A stretch of 64,000 bases of DNA from Parus major (Eukaryota; Chordata; Aves; Passeriformes; Paridae): contig NC_031769.1 in NCBI RefSeq assembly GCF_001522545.3, positions 14,678,256 to 14,742,255 of the forward strand. Reading direction: 5' to 3'. Both the position numbers and the translations under genes were made by a program. Under the pieces are notes generated by a model. The model worked only from the letters and a program-made list of their open reading frames with translations, was not told where the DNA came from and did not search any database. Shown here in pieces: positions 1 to 11,166 of this stretch. Position 1 is the first letter of the stretch. Each line of letters begins with the position of its first letter.

Positions 1-1947
1 TTTGAGGCTAAGAAGCATATTAAAAATACTTCCAAATTTATACTGCCAGCCCCCATGGTGGAACAAGTATCTTTTCTGCTCTTTTAACATAATAATTTTG
101 TAAAATTTTCCTAGATGCAGTTAAGATGCATTTTTTGTCTGAAATGTAGAGCTTTCCTTTATCTTCTTCCAGAGGAGACAAAAGCTATGAAAGAGAGTGA
201 CAAACATGCCTCCTACACATCTGGAGAGGGCTTTTTTTGTTGTTGTTTTCTTAAACTGCAGAGCTAGTGAACAGTGGTGCAAAAGGACAGACAAGATCAC
301 AGCAGTAGGAGGAAATCAGCTCAGAACCTAAAATGTACATGCAGATTCCATAAAACACAGACAACAGTCATTCATTAAGCAAACTGGAAAGCAGAGCGAA
401 GACTATGTTAGCTCAAAGATTCCAAAGCATGATTAAGAAAATAGTTACCAGTTTATTTTTTTTCCATTGCATCTATCAGAATTAGAAATTTAGAGGCGAT
501 CAGAAAAGTGAATTCAGTTTTAACGACAAGTTATTTACATTTTCAAATATACATTTTGGGAATATAACCTCTAGTTATAGTTATTTTGATAGCTCTCTTT
601 TGCTTCTTCCTAGAAAAACCATACCTGCATCTCAAAAGCCCCCAACACTCCAGAACAGTTCACTACAGAAAGTCTTTTTGAAAATACACTACCACTGAGC
701 TTGCTTCAGAGTCAACTCTGATTTCATTTGCTAGGTTCAGAAAGATGACACAACATGCTTCCTCTGATTTTCCTTGCTTGAAAAGCGTGTTTGCTCTGTA
801 AGTCTGGCAAAGTAACATGACTGCCACTTCTTCCCCATCTGCTTCATCCCTTTTCTGTTTACCACCTTACTGGCCCCCAAACAAGTCAGTGACACAATCA
901 TTGAAGAGGCCATGCTGTGACAGTGATTGGCACATGGAAAGTGAATGGAGAAAGGACTATCTAAGGTCTGGAAATCTTGCTTAAATAAATCTGTCAAGCA
1001 CTTATTACTTCATGTGCAAGTGAAGTAGGGATAAAGTACAATTATAATCTGTACAGCTTTCCACTAATATGTTTAGAGGAATCTTGCTTTCTCACTATAC
1101 CTTTATTATAAAATATGGAAAATGTATAATCATAAATGAAGCATATAGAAAGAAAAGAGTAGGAACTTTCTAACACTCAGATTTATCCAAATAACTAGAA
1201 ATGTGACATGCACAGGAGTTGTGCTTCACTGTTACAGTGATTTCTTTTTAAGCTGTAATGCAAAGGGACTGCTGTTTCTGCTATTGTGAAGCAATCTAAA
1301 ATACCACTTCTGGGCCACCTTATGCTGAGGCTTTACTAAAAAGGCATTCCTTTGCAGTTCCAATTAGATGAAGAATTACAGAACAGAAAGCCAAATTTCA
1401 CTGCACACATCAAATAATTTCTTTTTGACTTCCTGAATATCAAAAGTATTCTGCTTTTAGGGAAAAAAATACAGATAAAAATCAATGCCTCCTCCCAGAG
1501 GAAAATGACAGACTATGTCCTTACTAATAATGGAAATATATAGTGCTTTCAGGAAAGCGCTTGAAAATTGCACATGACAAAGCTCCAAAATGCTCTGAAA
1601 ATACACCTAAAGCAAAATGATGTGTGTCTCAGTTTTTACTGCTTTAAACACGAATTTACTTTTAGACAATATGTAACACTCCAGTGGAAGTGACACACAC
1701 TGCTAACGGTACAACTTGCACTAGGCAGGAAGTCGATATACTCTTCTACTTAAAAAAAGAGTAAATCCATACCAAAATATTTGAACAATTTAGGGAATTG
1801 TTCTTCACTGTCAGAAGGCTGCTTCCTGACAAACTTTTTCCTCTGTGTGTAGCTCAGAGCAAAGGAAAGGCCAGCCTTTATGGTATCTTACATTGAAGCT
1901 GTTTTCTCCAAGAAAAAGAAATGCAGAAGAGCTATGATGGCACTTAC
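1..1947 (-). other. SVIL intron, partial
   Basis: A+T-rich intron sequence following the 253-nt exon. I looked on the minus strand for the next supervillin exon (in the human protein it begins near VQSGKLIPFSP) and did not find it, so it lies left of the window. No repeat family, RNA gene or convincing exon was recognised in this stretch. Confidence 0.7.
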
Positions 1948-2200
1948 CTGCTCAACTTCTCCAAGAGTGACTGGCTGAGTCTGGTAACGAGCATTCATTC
2001 TCCTGTGCCTCATATCTCCCCGATTCCTCGTGGAGATGGCCCTGGATACTGGCTGAGACAGTTTGTTAAACAAAGCCATCTTTTCTGCCAAACTTAAGGT
2101 AGAAGAATCTGGCTCCTCAGACTGATCTTGCCCCATCGCCTCTTTGGCTGCTCTTATCTCCTCTTTAGCTAATATTTTTTGGTGTGCTGATGCCTGCAAG
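1948..2200 (-). CDS. SVIL: SVIL exon encoding LQASAHQK...GEVEQ
   Basis: This is a 253-nt constitutive exon. The acceptor is cttcttcag (2,201-2,209) and the donor is gtaagt (1,942-1,947). Its first base completes a Thr codon with the AC of the preceding exon, and 84 codons follow, ending exactly in phase 0 at GEVEQ. Human supervillin has a closely matching segment ([57 protein letters not shown]). The exon holds the third copy of an internal module: SLAEKMALF (2,068-2,094) followed by a basic stretch and TQPVT (1,966-1,980). No enzymatic domain is present; the region is probably disordered with short helices and acts in binding cytoskeletal partners. Homology makes the identification secure. 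Confidence 0.95.
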
Positions 2201-3448
2201 CTGAAGAAGAAGAACTGGAAATTAGTTTTGAAGAAGCCATTGCGTAGTTTTAAAATCTCAACCTGATAGAAACAGGGGATCTGCACGTGAAGCACAATAG
2301 CCAATGTAATAGCGCAGCCTAAGTGGTATGCAGTGGTTCAACATTGGCATGATGAATTCTAATTCAACAGCTGAAGATTTAATACAACGTTACACTTTCA
2401 TTCATGAATTCATCTGATTAGGACACAACGTTTTTTTAAGAAGGAACTCAAGACTGAAGAGAGATTTTACAGATAAATCTCTTTATACAGAGTACAGAGC
2501 TATGGAGAGACATTTAAGATGCCTTTAAGGTCCAACAGTGCAATTTATATAAAGTTCAATTTTACTGAAAGCAATTTGTGGAACATATATGATAAAAACA
2601 TTTAAAAGACAGATTTAAACTCCAAGTTAGTGCTGCTTTTAAATTAGAATAAATTGCAATGACTCTTCTACTAATCTGAAGTGGAATAGAATTCAGACTG
2701 TCTTTTGTTTTGAATTATCTGGGATAAACCAACAACAAAAATTAGTTTTGAAATATAGTCCATTGATTTTGAAGATTGACCAATGCTGAAGGCAGACATA
2801 TTCATTCATAAAAGCTGTAACTGCATTTGTCTCTACAATAATGTATTTTATCCACCTTTACTATAAAAGATTTAATGTTCAACGTCTTCCACATTTACGG
2901 AATTAGTAGTATTCTCTAATTTATTTTTTTTCTGTCATGGTCTCTGCTAATATTCTCTCATTCAGAACAGGCAAACAGTATTCTGCAACTTTACCTATAG
3001 GTGGTGCAATTTCTTATATTTCCTATAATTTTGCAAGCTATAAAAATATATGTAGAGACAGACAAAGGACACGTACTCCTTGTGAAATCAGGCACTCAGC
3101 TGTGCTATTTTCATCTCAGGATGACATTACCATACCAAAAAAATTACAAGAACAAAGACGGTTCTGCTGTGTTTGCTCACATGCAAATTAATTTCTTTCA
3201 AAAGAAGAATATGCTTCTATAAAAGGTTAAGTGTTATTAGAAGGATCCTGAAAACAGATGCTTGACAAAAAAAAAAAAAAGCTGCATTGCTTTATCATGC
3301 AAACATAAATGAAGTTGACAAATGTTTTAAATATTCTTGAGACAAGTATTGACTTGACACATTGTGAGGGCATTCAAGACTTTAAAGATGCATCTGCTAT
3401 TGAGGAATCTTGTGCTCCATGTAACATGCATGTTTACCCCCCCAGTAC
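2201..3448 (-). other. SVIL intron
   Basis: A+T-rich intron between the 96-nt alternative exon and the 253-nt exon. It has a poly-A run near 3,269 on the plus strand. Two overlapping plus-strand reading frames at 2,937-3,222 lack splice or start context and look like chance. Nothing else was recognised. Confidence 0.7.
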
Positions 3449-3544
3449 CTGGTAGGTTGTACAGTGCTCTTAACTAGAGTGGGACTAGGTACTCTTGTCA
3501 CTACTGTGTGGGTATTCACAGAACGTGAAGCAGGGGTAGTTTCA
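3449..3544 (-). CDS. SVIL: SVIL alternative 96-nt exon (archvillin second insert)
   Basis: This is a cassette exon of exactly 96 nt, or 32 codons. The acceptor is ttctttaaag (ending 3,545) and the donor is gtactg (3,443-3,448), a weaker match than the constitutive donors and so in keeping with regulated use. It enters in phase 2 (AC|T) and leaves in phase 2 (AG|C), so including or skipping it keeps the frame between the flanking exons. It reads ETTPASRSVNTHTVVTRVPSP and then TLVKSTVQPT. From memory, human archvillin has a second muscle insert of 32 residues at the same junction with a similar start (EPTPAS) and VQP near its end; that length and place agree, but no alignment was run. It is Ser/Thr/Val-rich with several TP/SP sites. 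Confidence 0.8.
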
Positions 3545-4304
3545 CTTTAAAGAATTGCCAAGGAGGGAAAATTCACAGGGAGAGAGAAGAAAAAAGCATT
3601 AAGAAAAGCAATACATTAAGTGTTAACTACAGAAAAGACCAAAACAAAACAGAAAAAAACAAACAGCAATCATTTTTATTTAATTGAGTGATCTGCTGTG
3701 ACATTTACAAAATAATTCCAAATACTTTGAAAGAACTAAAAACCTAGAGGAGCCAACAGGCTGTCTCTTGACGTTATTCTTAGCCCACAAAGTAAGCTAC
3801 CTTTCAGCTGACCATTAGGTGAATATCCATTCAATTCACTGTTGTTTAATTTCCACCCCCCCAAATGATTTTTCCTTTTTCAGGAAAACGTCATGATGTA
3901 TGACCAGAGTGCAAGAAAAGCATTTCCAAAAAGTACCTTTGAGATTTCAAAGTGTAAAAAGTTTTCCCCAATACATATACATTCTGTAAGAAATTGTGCA
4001 GATTTCCCTCAGCACAAACTATCTTTTTCATTTGGGTTATGAAACAATGCTATGATTAATCTCGTTTACCTAATCCACAGGTTCCTAAACTTTCTGCCAA
4101 ATTACAATTCATACAAGGTATGCTTTACTAGTCCCTCTACATTTAAAAAGGAATTTCAATATAGTTTCCCCTGTGGCTCTCAAGGCCCTTAGCAATAACT
4201 GTTTTCCTCGCTACAAACTTATAAGCACCACAGATATGGAGCTTATTCCCAGGTTTGAGAGAGTTAGAGTTCAGAGTTAGAGCCAAGACATGCACAAGAC
4301 TTAC
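3545..4304 (-). other. SVIL intron
   Basis: Intron upstream of the 96-nt alternative exon. No exon, repeat family or RNA gene was recognised in it. Confidence 0.7.
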
Positions 4305-4444
4305 GTAGCTGCAATGACCACCTCCTCACTGGTAATGGGCTGTGTGTGAGACCTGTCCTGCAAACGCCGCAGCCTTCTCTCTACCGCTGAACTTCTTGTA
4401 GGTGGTTTGGGAATATTTTTCATTTCAAATGATTTTTCCATTTC
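4305..4444 (-). CDS. SVIL: SVIL exon encoding EMEKSF...EEVVIAA
   Basis: A 140-nt constitutive exon with acceptor cctgttag and donor gtaagt (4,299-4,304). It starts in phase 0 at [12 protein letters not shown] and ends with 46 codons plus AC. Human supervillin has the matching segment EMEKSFDEQNVP...[27 protein letters not shown]. The residues [15 protein letters not shown] form a strongly basic, probably helical stretch. It is followed by TQPIT (4,331-4,345), the second copy of a motif that recurs in two other exons. The following exon can be either the 96-nt cassette or the 253-nt exon, since both begin in the same phase. Confidence 0.95.
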
Positions 4445-4812
4445 CTAACAGGACATATGTCATAATTAAAACCATGGAAGAAAAGTTCTGAAACCATACT
4501 TTCTCCTTAGCTTTCTTGCATGCATAGCAGTGAAGTTCCCAAATGCCCGTCTCTGAATTAGAAGCAAGATTCAATTGCACAGTGTGTACCATGAAATTAA
4601 AACTACATGCTTCTCTCTAAATGACACTCTTAAAGCAACCTTTAGAGCAACAGGTCTACTGTGTAGGTAGGGAATGAAATAAAAACAAAAAATTACGTAG
4701 CTTCAACTTGGTTAACTGCATTACACTTCATCCTAATGCACTTTGGGTTCCTTCAGCATCTTGTATTTGAAATGTTTAATTCAACCTCCTATTTAAGAAA
4801 TACAATACTCAC

Positions 4813-4874
4813 TCTAAAAAGGAGTCTCTTTGCAGCTACGCTTAGTTTGGCTCGGTCATCCAATTTTTCTTCAT
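4813..4874 (-). CDS. SVIL: SVIL 62-nt exon encoding [20 protein letters not shown]
   Basis: A small constitutive exon. The acceptor is ctttgtgtag behind a long pyrimidine run (plus-strand aaaaaaaaagaagg) and the donor is gtgagt (4,807-4,812). Its AT completes an Asp codon with the G of the 35-nt exon; 20 codons follow and it ends in phase 0. The match to human supervillin ([20 protein letters not shown]) is nearly exact. The segment SVAAKRLLF (4,816-4,842) is the second copy of the S[VL]A-x4-[VL]-F motif discussed in the findings. Confidence 0.95.
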
Positions 4875-5946
4875 CTACACAAAGATAAAAAAAAAGAAGG
4901 CTGAACATAATGAATCAATCTAATATTAAAAGTAATGTGTTTTAATATGAATGATTACAAACCAGCAAATAAGCTGGCTGTCTCTCACATTAACAAAAAA
5001 ACCCAGCTGTGAACCCAGCTGTGCAAACTTTACCTGTTTCTACACGTATTGCATCAAATGAGAATTCTTGACATGATTTGCAAACAGAAGACTTGTTTCA
5101 GGACAGTTCAAGTCCTTTCAAGCTATCTAAACAACATTTGATGAATAATCAAACTTATTGCATCAGTCTATGAAAATACACGGACTACAAAAATAAAGAC
5201 TGCTTTAAGGATCAATGAAGAGTATTGAACATCTATATCTTCTACTAGCTGATCATTCTGATTACAACCTTGTGTCCCCATTTCTCAGAGGCTAAATTGG
5301 TATCCACAGGAGCTGAAATCAGCATCCTCCAAATCCAAGAGCCAGCATCTCAGAGCTGCAAGGAATATCAGCTTTCAAATAGCATAAGGCATTAAATCTA
5401 AATATAGCTATTCATGAGATTACCTACTTAATTTGTGCCAGACTTGCCAAGGGTGATGAGAGGGAAAGAGAAGCAAGATGGCAGACTGAATTCTGTAACT
5501 TAATAACTTGCATTTTGCAACTTCCTTAGCCAAAAAACAAGTTAGCAATATCAGTTTCACTTAATACCAAAGGCTTTCTTTAAATTTCAAGTCGTAGACC
5601 AGTGATTAAAACTGACAAATGATTAATTATTTTCCCAACAACTAGCTTATTTATTGCCTAAATTAGGATAAAACCCAACCCCAACTATACCGAAAAGTTT
5701 CAAGCCATTCTCTGCTTTACTCCCATTTGGAGTTTGGTATCCACACACAGACTTTTGGACTGAAATGAGTTTGAAATCAAGTCTGTAGTAGACATGGCCC
5801 AAGGAAAAGGGGTATTTGAACTATATATCATAGGTAAAGATATTTTCAAGTGGATTTGGTTTGCATTATTAAACAGTTCTTCAGCTAAAACAAAATAAAA
5901 CATGTCAGATCCCATTTCGTCCATGGAAAACAGTACAGCAACATAC
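4875..5946 (-). other. SVIL intron
   Basis: Intron of about 1.07 kb between the 35-nt and 62-nt exons. No repeat or further exon was recognised. The minus-strand open frame at 5,700-5,924 has no matching splice sites and was not accepted. Confidence 0.7.
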
Positions 5947-5981
5947 CGTCAGCAGTTGGTATTTCTGCACACAAAATTGAC
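5947..5981 (-). CDS. SVIL: SVIL 35-nt exon encoding SILCAEIPTAD
   Basis: A very small exon with acceptor tttttcactag and donor gtatgt (5,941-5,946). It reads G|TCA ATT TTG ... GAC G, giving (R)SILCAEIPTAD(D). Human supervillin has CTSHSETPTVDD at this place, immediately before the EEK(V/L)D(E/D)[13 protein letters not shown] exon, so position, length and the ending agree even though the first half differs. It enters in phase 2 and leaves in phase 1. Because the preceding exons at 15,075, 7,119 and 6,619 all end in AG, any of them can splice to it in frame with AGG = Arg at the junction. Confidence 0.88.
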
Positions 5982-6618
5982 CTAGTGAAAAATTATCAAA
6001 CAGAAAAAAGTTAGCTGGAAACAAAACATCAAAAACGAAATTCAAATTTAATCTGAAGTATCAGGACCTAAAAGTCTTAGGAGTGGGAGAATTTAGGAGA
6101 ATTTATCTATTTTTCCAAGTTTCAGCAGTGTCCACTTGGGAACATCCTTTAATAAAGCATAAAGGCAAGCAACTGCAGCCGAACTTAAATACAGTAAAGG
6201 AAAATTATTTCTAGTTCACCTTGCAGAAAATAAAAGTCTAAGATTTGCTGCCAACTTTTTAATATAAAATAAGTAGCTTTGGTGGTTTACCAAGACAGTA
6301 AATGACAAAGCAGAGTAGATGGAAAGGAAACCCTTTATATAAAACCAAAACCATTTAAACATTAGAATCAGACAGCTACAGTACTTTATGATGATTCACT
6401 GTTCATTGTTTCAAATGGGGGAAATTTGCAACAAATTGTTTTTTTTGGGGGGGCGGTGTTTGGGTTTCATTTTATAAGAAGCTATAATAAATTGATAGTT
6501 CTTAAAGACAAACAATAACCTTGCAAAATGTTTATTCTAATACATGAACAAATCTTTTCACAACCTTGTTAATATCCACCTGCACCAGAATGCTACACAG
6601 AGCTACGTACGTGCCTAC
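5982..6618 (-). other. SVIL intron
   Basis: Short intron between the 171-nt cassette and the 35-nt exon. A stretch near 6,297-6,345 has a donor-like gtaaac but only a poor acceptor and was not accepted as an exon. A poly-T and poly-G run lies at 6,439-6,453. Confidence 0.7.
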
Positions 6619-6789
6619 CTATCTGTCTCCTTTCGTTCTGCTGATGTTATAGGTTGAGTTTTAAATCTCTCAGAAGTCTTTCTATTTTCACCAGGAGTAA
6701 AATAGCGCCTCGCCTTTCGTGGCCCTCTTTCACGGTCCCCATTGGCAGACACAGTACTACCTGCTGCTGACATCTCAAACCGAGATTCA
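6619..6789 (-). CDS. SVIL: SVIL 171-nt cassette exon (archvillin insert)
   Basis: A frame-neutral exon of 57 codons. The donor is gtaggc (6,613-6,618). The acceptor is caatttgaaag, ending at 6,790, behind a pyrimidine-rich tract at 6,800-6,845. It starts T|GAA TCT CGG and ends GAT AG, so it is phase 2 at both sides. The protein begins [20 protein letters not shown], has a basic centre ([19 protein letters not shown]) and ends in [19 protein letters not shown] lies at 6,645-6,659. The ending resembles the muscle-specific insert of human archvillin as I remember it. It repeats the motif found in two constitutive exons. The acceptor is the weakest part of the call; no better AG lies nearby in the same frame. 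Confidence 0.85.
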
Positions 6790-7118
6790 CTTTCAAATTG
6801 CATGACAGAGAGCGCATAGGAAAGAAAATAGGAGAGAGAAGTAAAACACAGAAGTAAGCATCTCAACAACTGCCAGAGATCACTGCATGCTCCTCCGGTA
6901 CCATGCGCAGACGAACACATTCCAGCTACCCCGCATCAGAACTCGCAGTAGCAAGCAGAAGCACAAAAGCAGGATTCAAACCATCTCAGCCTCCAGTACA
7001 CACTGGTGAGAGCTAAGCTGTGTGCCTTAAGTGCCGAACAACAACTGCTGTTGAGTGGGTGTAATTTTGCTAAGGACGTGCAAGTCTCACACGAAAATAT
7101 GAGTGAAATGTCACCTAC
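6790..7118 (-). other. SVIL intron between the two archvillin cassette exons
   Basis: A 329-nt intron, short enough that the two cassettes are probably regulated together. It holds the pyrimidine tract of the 171-nt exon. No third insert exon is visible here. Confidence 0.7.
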
Positions 7119-8006
7119 AGTTCCGTTTTCTTGTTGGCATTAGCAGACTCCAGAAAGACATTACGGAGCTGGGCAACAGAGACTTTTGTGTCAACCATGC
7201 CAATCTCACCATTTGGTGGATTTGCTTCCACGCTCTCCTTACTTTTAAAAGGTTCTAGCTTAGTAGTCACAGTATAGTCAGACATGGAGCGAGTCAGGAC
7301 CTTATGCTTTGTTGTTGACACTTTCCAAACAGGAGCCTTTGCCTTGTCAGGCTGCAATACAGATCCACTCTGTATGTACATAACAGCTTCACTCCTTTCT
7401 ATGTTTTCAGGGGTCTTAAACTGCTGCTCGGGGGCCTGCCTCTTATTGCATTCCAGCTCTCTCTGAACTTCCGAGTTAACTTTTGGCTTGCTTGCAAAAG
7501 AAGAACTCCCCACAGGGGTCTCCAATTCTCCTCCTCCAAAGAGGCCTTCATGGTTCTTCCCTTGCTTGCGAATCTCAGATGGCAGAATTGGCCTTCTGCC
7601 TTTGGAAGCCTGTTCACACTCCAAGGAACCTTCTTCATCAGGTTTTGCTCCGTAACCAGGTGCTTCTTTCTTCTCACTCTCTGACACAGTGGCTGCTGAG
7701 GACTTTGTTCCGAGGCTAACGCTGTCTGGAGGGAGGAGGCTGCCAGCAGGGCTGTTTGCTGGTTCTTCTGCTGCCATCAGCTGAGCTGTGTGAGCAATGC
7801 CAGCAGGCTGAATATAGCCATGGATTGGCTGGCGGACGGAACTGACGGGCTGATTTACAACCCTATCAAAGGCAGACGTTTCTGTCTGAAGAGGCATGTA
7901 GTGGGCTGGCACTGGATGGGATTTTCTCTGAGATACTGTGTCTGTGACAAGTTCAGGGCTTCCACGAGCAATTTCCTCTTTCACCAATTTCTCTCTAACT
8001 TTTACT
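7119..8006 (-). CDS. SVIL: SVIL 888-nt cassette exon (main archvillin insert)
   Basis: A large frame-neutral exon of 296 codons. The acceptor is ctttcttaaag (ending 8,007) behind a long pyrimidine run, and the donor is gtaggt (7,113-7,118). It opens A|GTA AAA GTT, giving VKVREKLVKEEIARGSPE, and ends ...LESANANKKTE then CT. It is phase 2 on both sides. The frame is open throughout, which is very unlikely by chance for a stretch this long. The protein is Ser/Pro/Lys/Glu-rich and probably disordered. Notable pieces are KGRRPILPSEIRKQGKNHEG, the phospho-site-like LTRSMSDYTVTTKLEPFKS, and KVSVAQLRNVFLES (motif at 7,154-7,180). In mammals the corresponding muscle-specific exons make archvillin, which locates to costameres; this function is inferred from the family. 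Confidence 0.88.
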
Positions 8007-11000
8007 CTTTAAGAAAGAAAAAGGATTAAAGCTGTGAACAGCAATACCCAATCTGGAAAGGAACACAGACACCTACTGTGGGTACAGACAGCAACATTGT
8101 AGTAAAATAAAACCCAGTACATTAAAATAAAGCCATCTTTTGATGCAACCCCTTCCTGCCCCCCAAGTCATAGCAGTAACACTGCTCAGTAACAGTCAAG
8201 TGATTCACAGGGCCCTGGACATGCATGACTCTTGAGAAGGTAACTGCGCAAGCTCTGGGAACATACAGCATGTTCTCATGAGATCACAAGGGCATTTGCC
8301 AAACAGCACATACCTATAGTCTCAGACAAACAAGATGATCAAAACTGCTTTTTATATTATCAGTGTTGGGTTCAGCCTGAAATTGCAAATTCTACTGGCA
8401 GTTGCGTATGCAGTCAGATATTTGAAAATATCTAAACACTGGGAAGCTTACGTCATACCAGGATGTTGTTGCATTGAGGAAAGGGATGAAAAAACATGTT
8501 ATCTCCAGCTAACCCTTTGGATATTTTGCCAGAGACTGGTTTACTTGTGCTTTTGTGTGTCATTTAAGACATCTGAAATGTCACATGTAGTGTAACCAGT
8601 TTCAGAAAGTGAGAAAAAACATTGAAAGGGCAAGTCCTAAATCCAAAAGTGAAACTATGGCATAGCTGTTGCTCTTCAGAGAGCTTGCAGGGAAAAACAC
8701 ATTTAAAAACTGAAACAGGCATTCTGTTTTAAAATGTTTCATTACATTCTAACATGCAAAACTTGCAAAAAACACTTGTTCCCAAAAGTTACCTTACTTC
8801 AGTGTGTTTTCTAGAAACACTTCTGGACTTGTGCAACATCCATGAAAAACAGAATTTTATTTAACCTTTCTAAACTGAATACAGCAGCACAATGAGAGGC
8901 AAGCACGTGCACTGGGGCCAGCCTTTGCTCAGGGGCTATCACTGCAGGTAAAGCTCTCCAGCCCTTTTACAGCCTTGCTGAGGCTCAGACAGCTTACTGG
9001 GCGAGTGTCTGTAGATAACACACACAGTATTAAAAATGAAAGCCCTGTACTTCCTGCCCTCCCAAATGGGTATGAAAAAATCATTTTAGTTCTGAGGAAA
9101 GAAAGACTCAAGCTAGGACACTAGCTGAAAGTAAGTAATCCAGCTCAAAGTATGTGCAATTCCAGGCTTGCTACCAACAGACTTTTTGGAGTTTACATCA
9201 TTAAGAAAAAAAGTAAGATTTAGGAAAAAAAGGCAAATTATCTAAAAGAATAATTCAGGACATCCATAGTTATTTGAAACACCAATCTTTCTAACATTTT
9301 GGTGCTTCTTACTTCTGAAGATTGATGCACTTGTCAGGGAAAGTTGCTTAAGCACATAAAGTGTGTTAAGTCTGAAGAAGTATTCTTTGAACTACATATA
9401 CCAAGCATTCTCCAGGACATCCACACTGATGTTAGTACTGGGTTATAGGTATTGCTTTAATCAGGAACATGAAAAAGAGTCTTTTCATGGTGGGCTCACT
9501 GTATGTGAGTAAAACCAGGAGAAAGCAGCTGCCTGTAGCTTTGATCAAGAGTTTGTTTTACTTTTCCATGTAATTATTTTTTTACTTCCTTTGTACCATC
9601 TCCATTGGAATTCAAGGAGTTATTTGTAGGGAATGCTAAGACAGAATGGGGTACAGTATAAAAATATGCTGGTTTGCAGAGCACAAAATGAGATAAAATA
9701 AGAGGTTATAAAATCTAGTGGAAGCCAGAATGATAGTCGCTGTGGAAGAAGCTTGGTAAATTTGTACTTCTTCATCAAAGTACCAATTGATTCTAAGAAT
9801 AAAAGCAGATACTTCAGAAAAGTTTCAACAGCTTTTTATTCACTAAAAAACCCCACTTTCTTACTTGCTGCTGTTAAAGGAAAATTAAGGGCAAGTGTTA
9901 AATACATATAGTAAAAGGAAAGAAAGGGGAGGTTTGCAGTCTGATTGTTAGCCACACAGCCATGTTTTATGATACCTGGAGGGCCAGCTGATAAGTGAAG
10001 GTGTGTCCCCTTCCGAATCTTTCTGAAGAAACCATTCAGGTTTTGCTTTCCCTGCACTACTACAGAAAACAGAACTTCAGGTAATTTCTGAGATATCAAC
10101 ACATGCTCCCATAATTTCTCCCAATCTCCCCTCCCCACTGCTTTTTATTTTTGATTACTCAGCTGCAGAGTACTGTTGTAGAAAACAAAAGCAATGCATA
10201 CTAATTTAATTCAAAGGTGATGAACTGTGGAAGAAACTATTATATAATCCCACAAACATATATAAAGTATTTTAAATGGTAAAGATTCTGCAGAGGTAAC
10301 TTTACCAAGTGTACATTGTCCAAAAATTGAGAAGTGAAAATAATTACACAACCTTATTTTTGCATTTGCCACTGCAAGTCAGTCTGTATAAGGACATCTG
10401 AAAAAGTTGTTAAAGCCATTCCTTTAATTTGTGATTTAAAGTGGTAAAGACTGCTGCAATCAAAACAAAGTAGTAATATGAATTTTATGAAGTGAAAAAT
10501 TCACATGGCTACATCATATTTCCTGAGAAATTCTCAGGAGCATCTGGAACCCCTCTGTCCTCTTGTAACTCTGTATCACAAAGCTTCAGAAATGCCCACC
10601 AGGTTAGCACAAGTCAAACATGCTGTGTCACTGGGTGACTTGGCAAAGGAAAAGCTTAAGAAACAAAGTGACCCCAAATTTAATCTTGCCTTGACTTTAC
10701 GCTGTTTACATTTGGAGATGAAAGCATGTAAAGAAAGAAGAGCTTTTAAAAGTCCCGCAGCAGTGCAAGAAAGGGTGTTTGCAGACTTCCTACATACAGT
10801 TCTTCAAGTACTTTCCTAATGTTCACCTTCACCTACAATCCCCCATGAACAGCAGAACACATCAAGTACTTTTAACTTTGCAAGCACAGCCTGTCCTGCC
10901 ACATCAATGTTTACAAATTCACTCCCCAGAAGTGACAAGCATCCAGGATGTTTTGCATTACTTATAGCTACATTTTCCATTGGAGAAGAGATGTTTGGGA

Positions 11001-11142
11001 TAAAAACCCCAAATTAAGCTCCAGGTCATATACTTCAATTTTTCTTAGATACTCTTTTATGAAAAATAGTTGAAAAATGTCAAATCAACAACTGTTCTGA
11101 AGATAACAGTTTATTTGATGCAAGTTTAAATTCAGAACTCAC

Positions 11143-11166
11143 CTACTGTTGTCATTGAATCCCAAT
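11143..11166 (-). CDS. candidate 24-nt SVIL microexon
   Basis: The minus strand shows a branch-point-like ttctaac, then gtttgttattccaacatag, 24 nt, and a consensus donor gtgagt (11,137-11,142). The 24 nt read A|TTG GGA TTC AAT GAC AAC AGT|AG, phase 2 in and phase 2 out, with no stop. It would add R-LGFNDNS between the 667-nt exon and the 888-nt cassette. It sits exactly where a third insert exon would be expected and is frame-neutral like its neighbours. Against it: a 24-nt match with passable splice sites can arise by chance in 7 kb, and I know no supervillin protein sequence with these residues. Confidence 0.3.

Noticed and set aside
7284..8029. Several open frames antisense to or overlapping the 888-nt cassette
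   Set aside because: They are shadows of the SVIL exon, whose frame alone runs from splice site to splice site.
8289..8390. Possible third archvillin insert exon near 8.3 kb (donor gtatgt)
   Set aside because: The phase-2 frame has a TAA after seven codons and the other open frame ends in TAG at the donor, so it cannot be a cassette in this gene.
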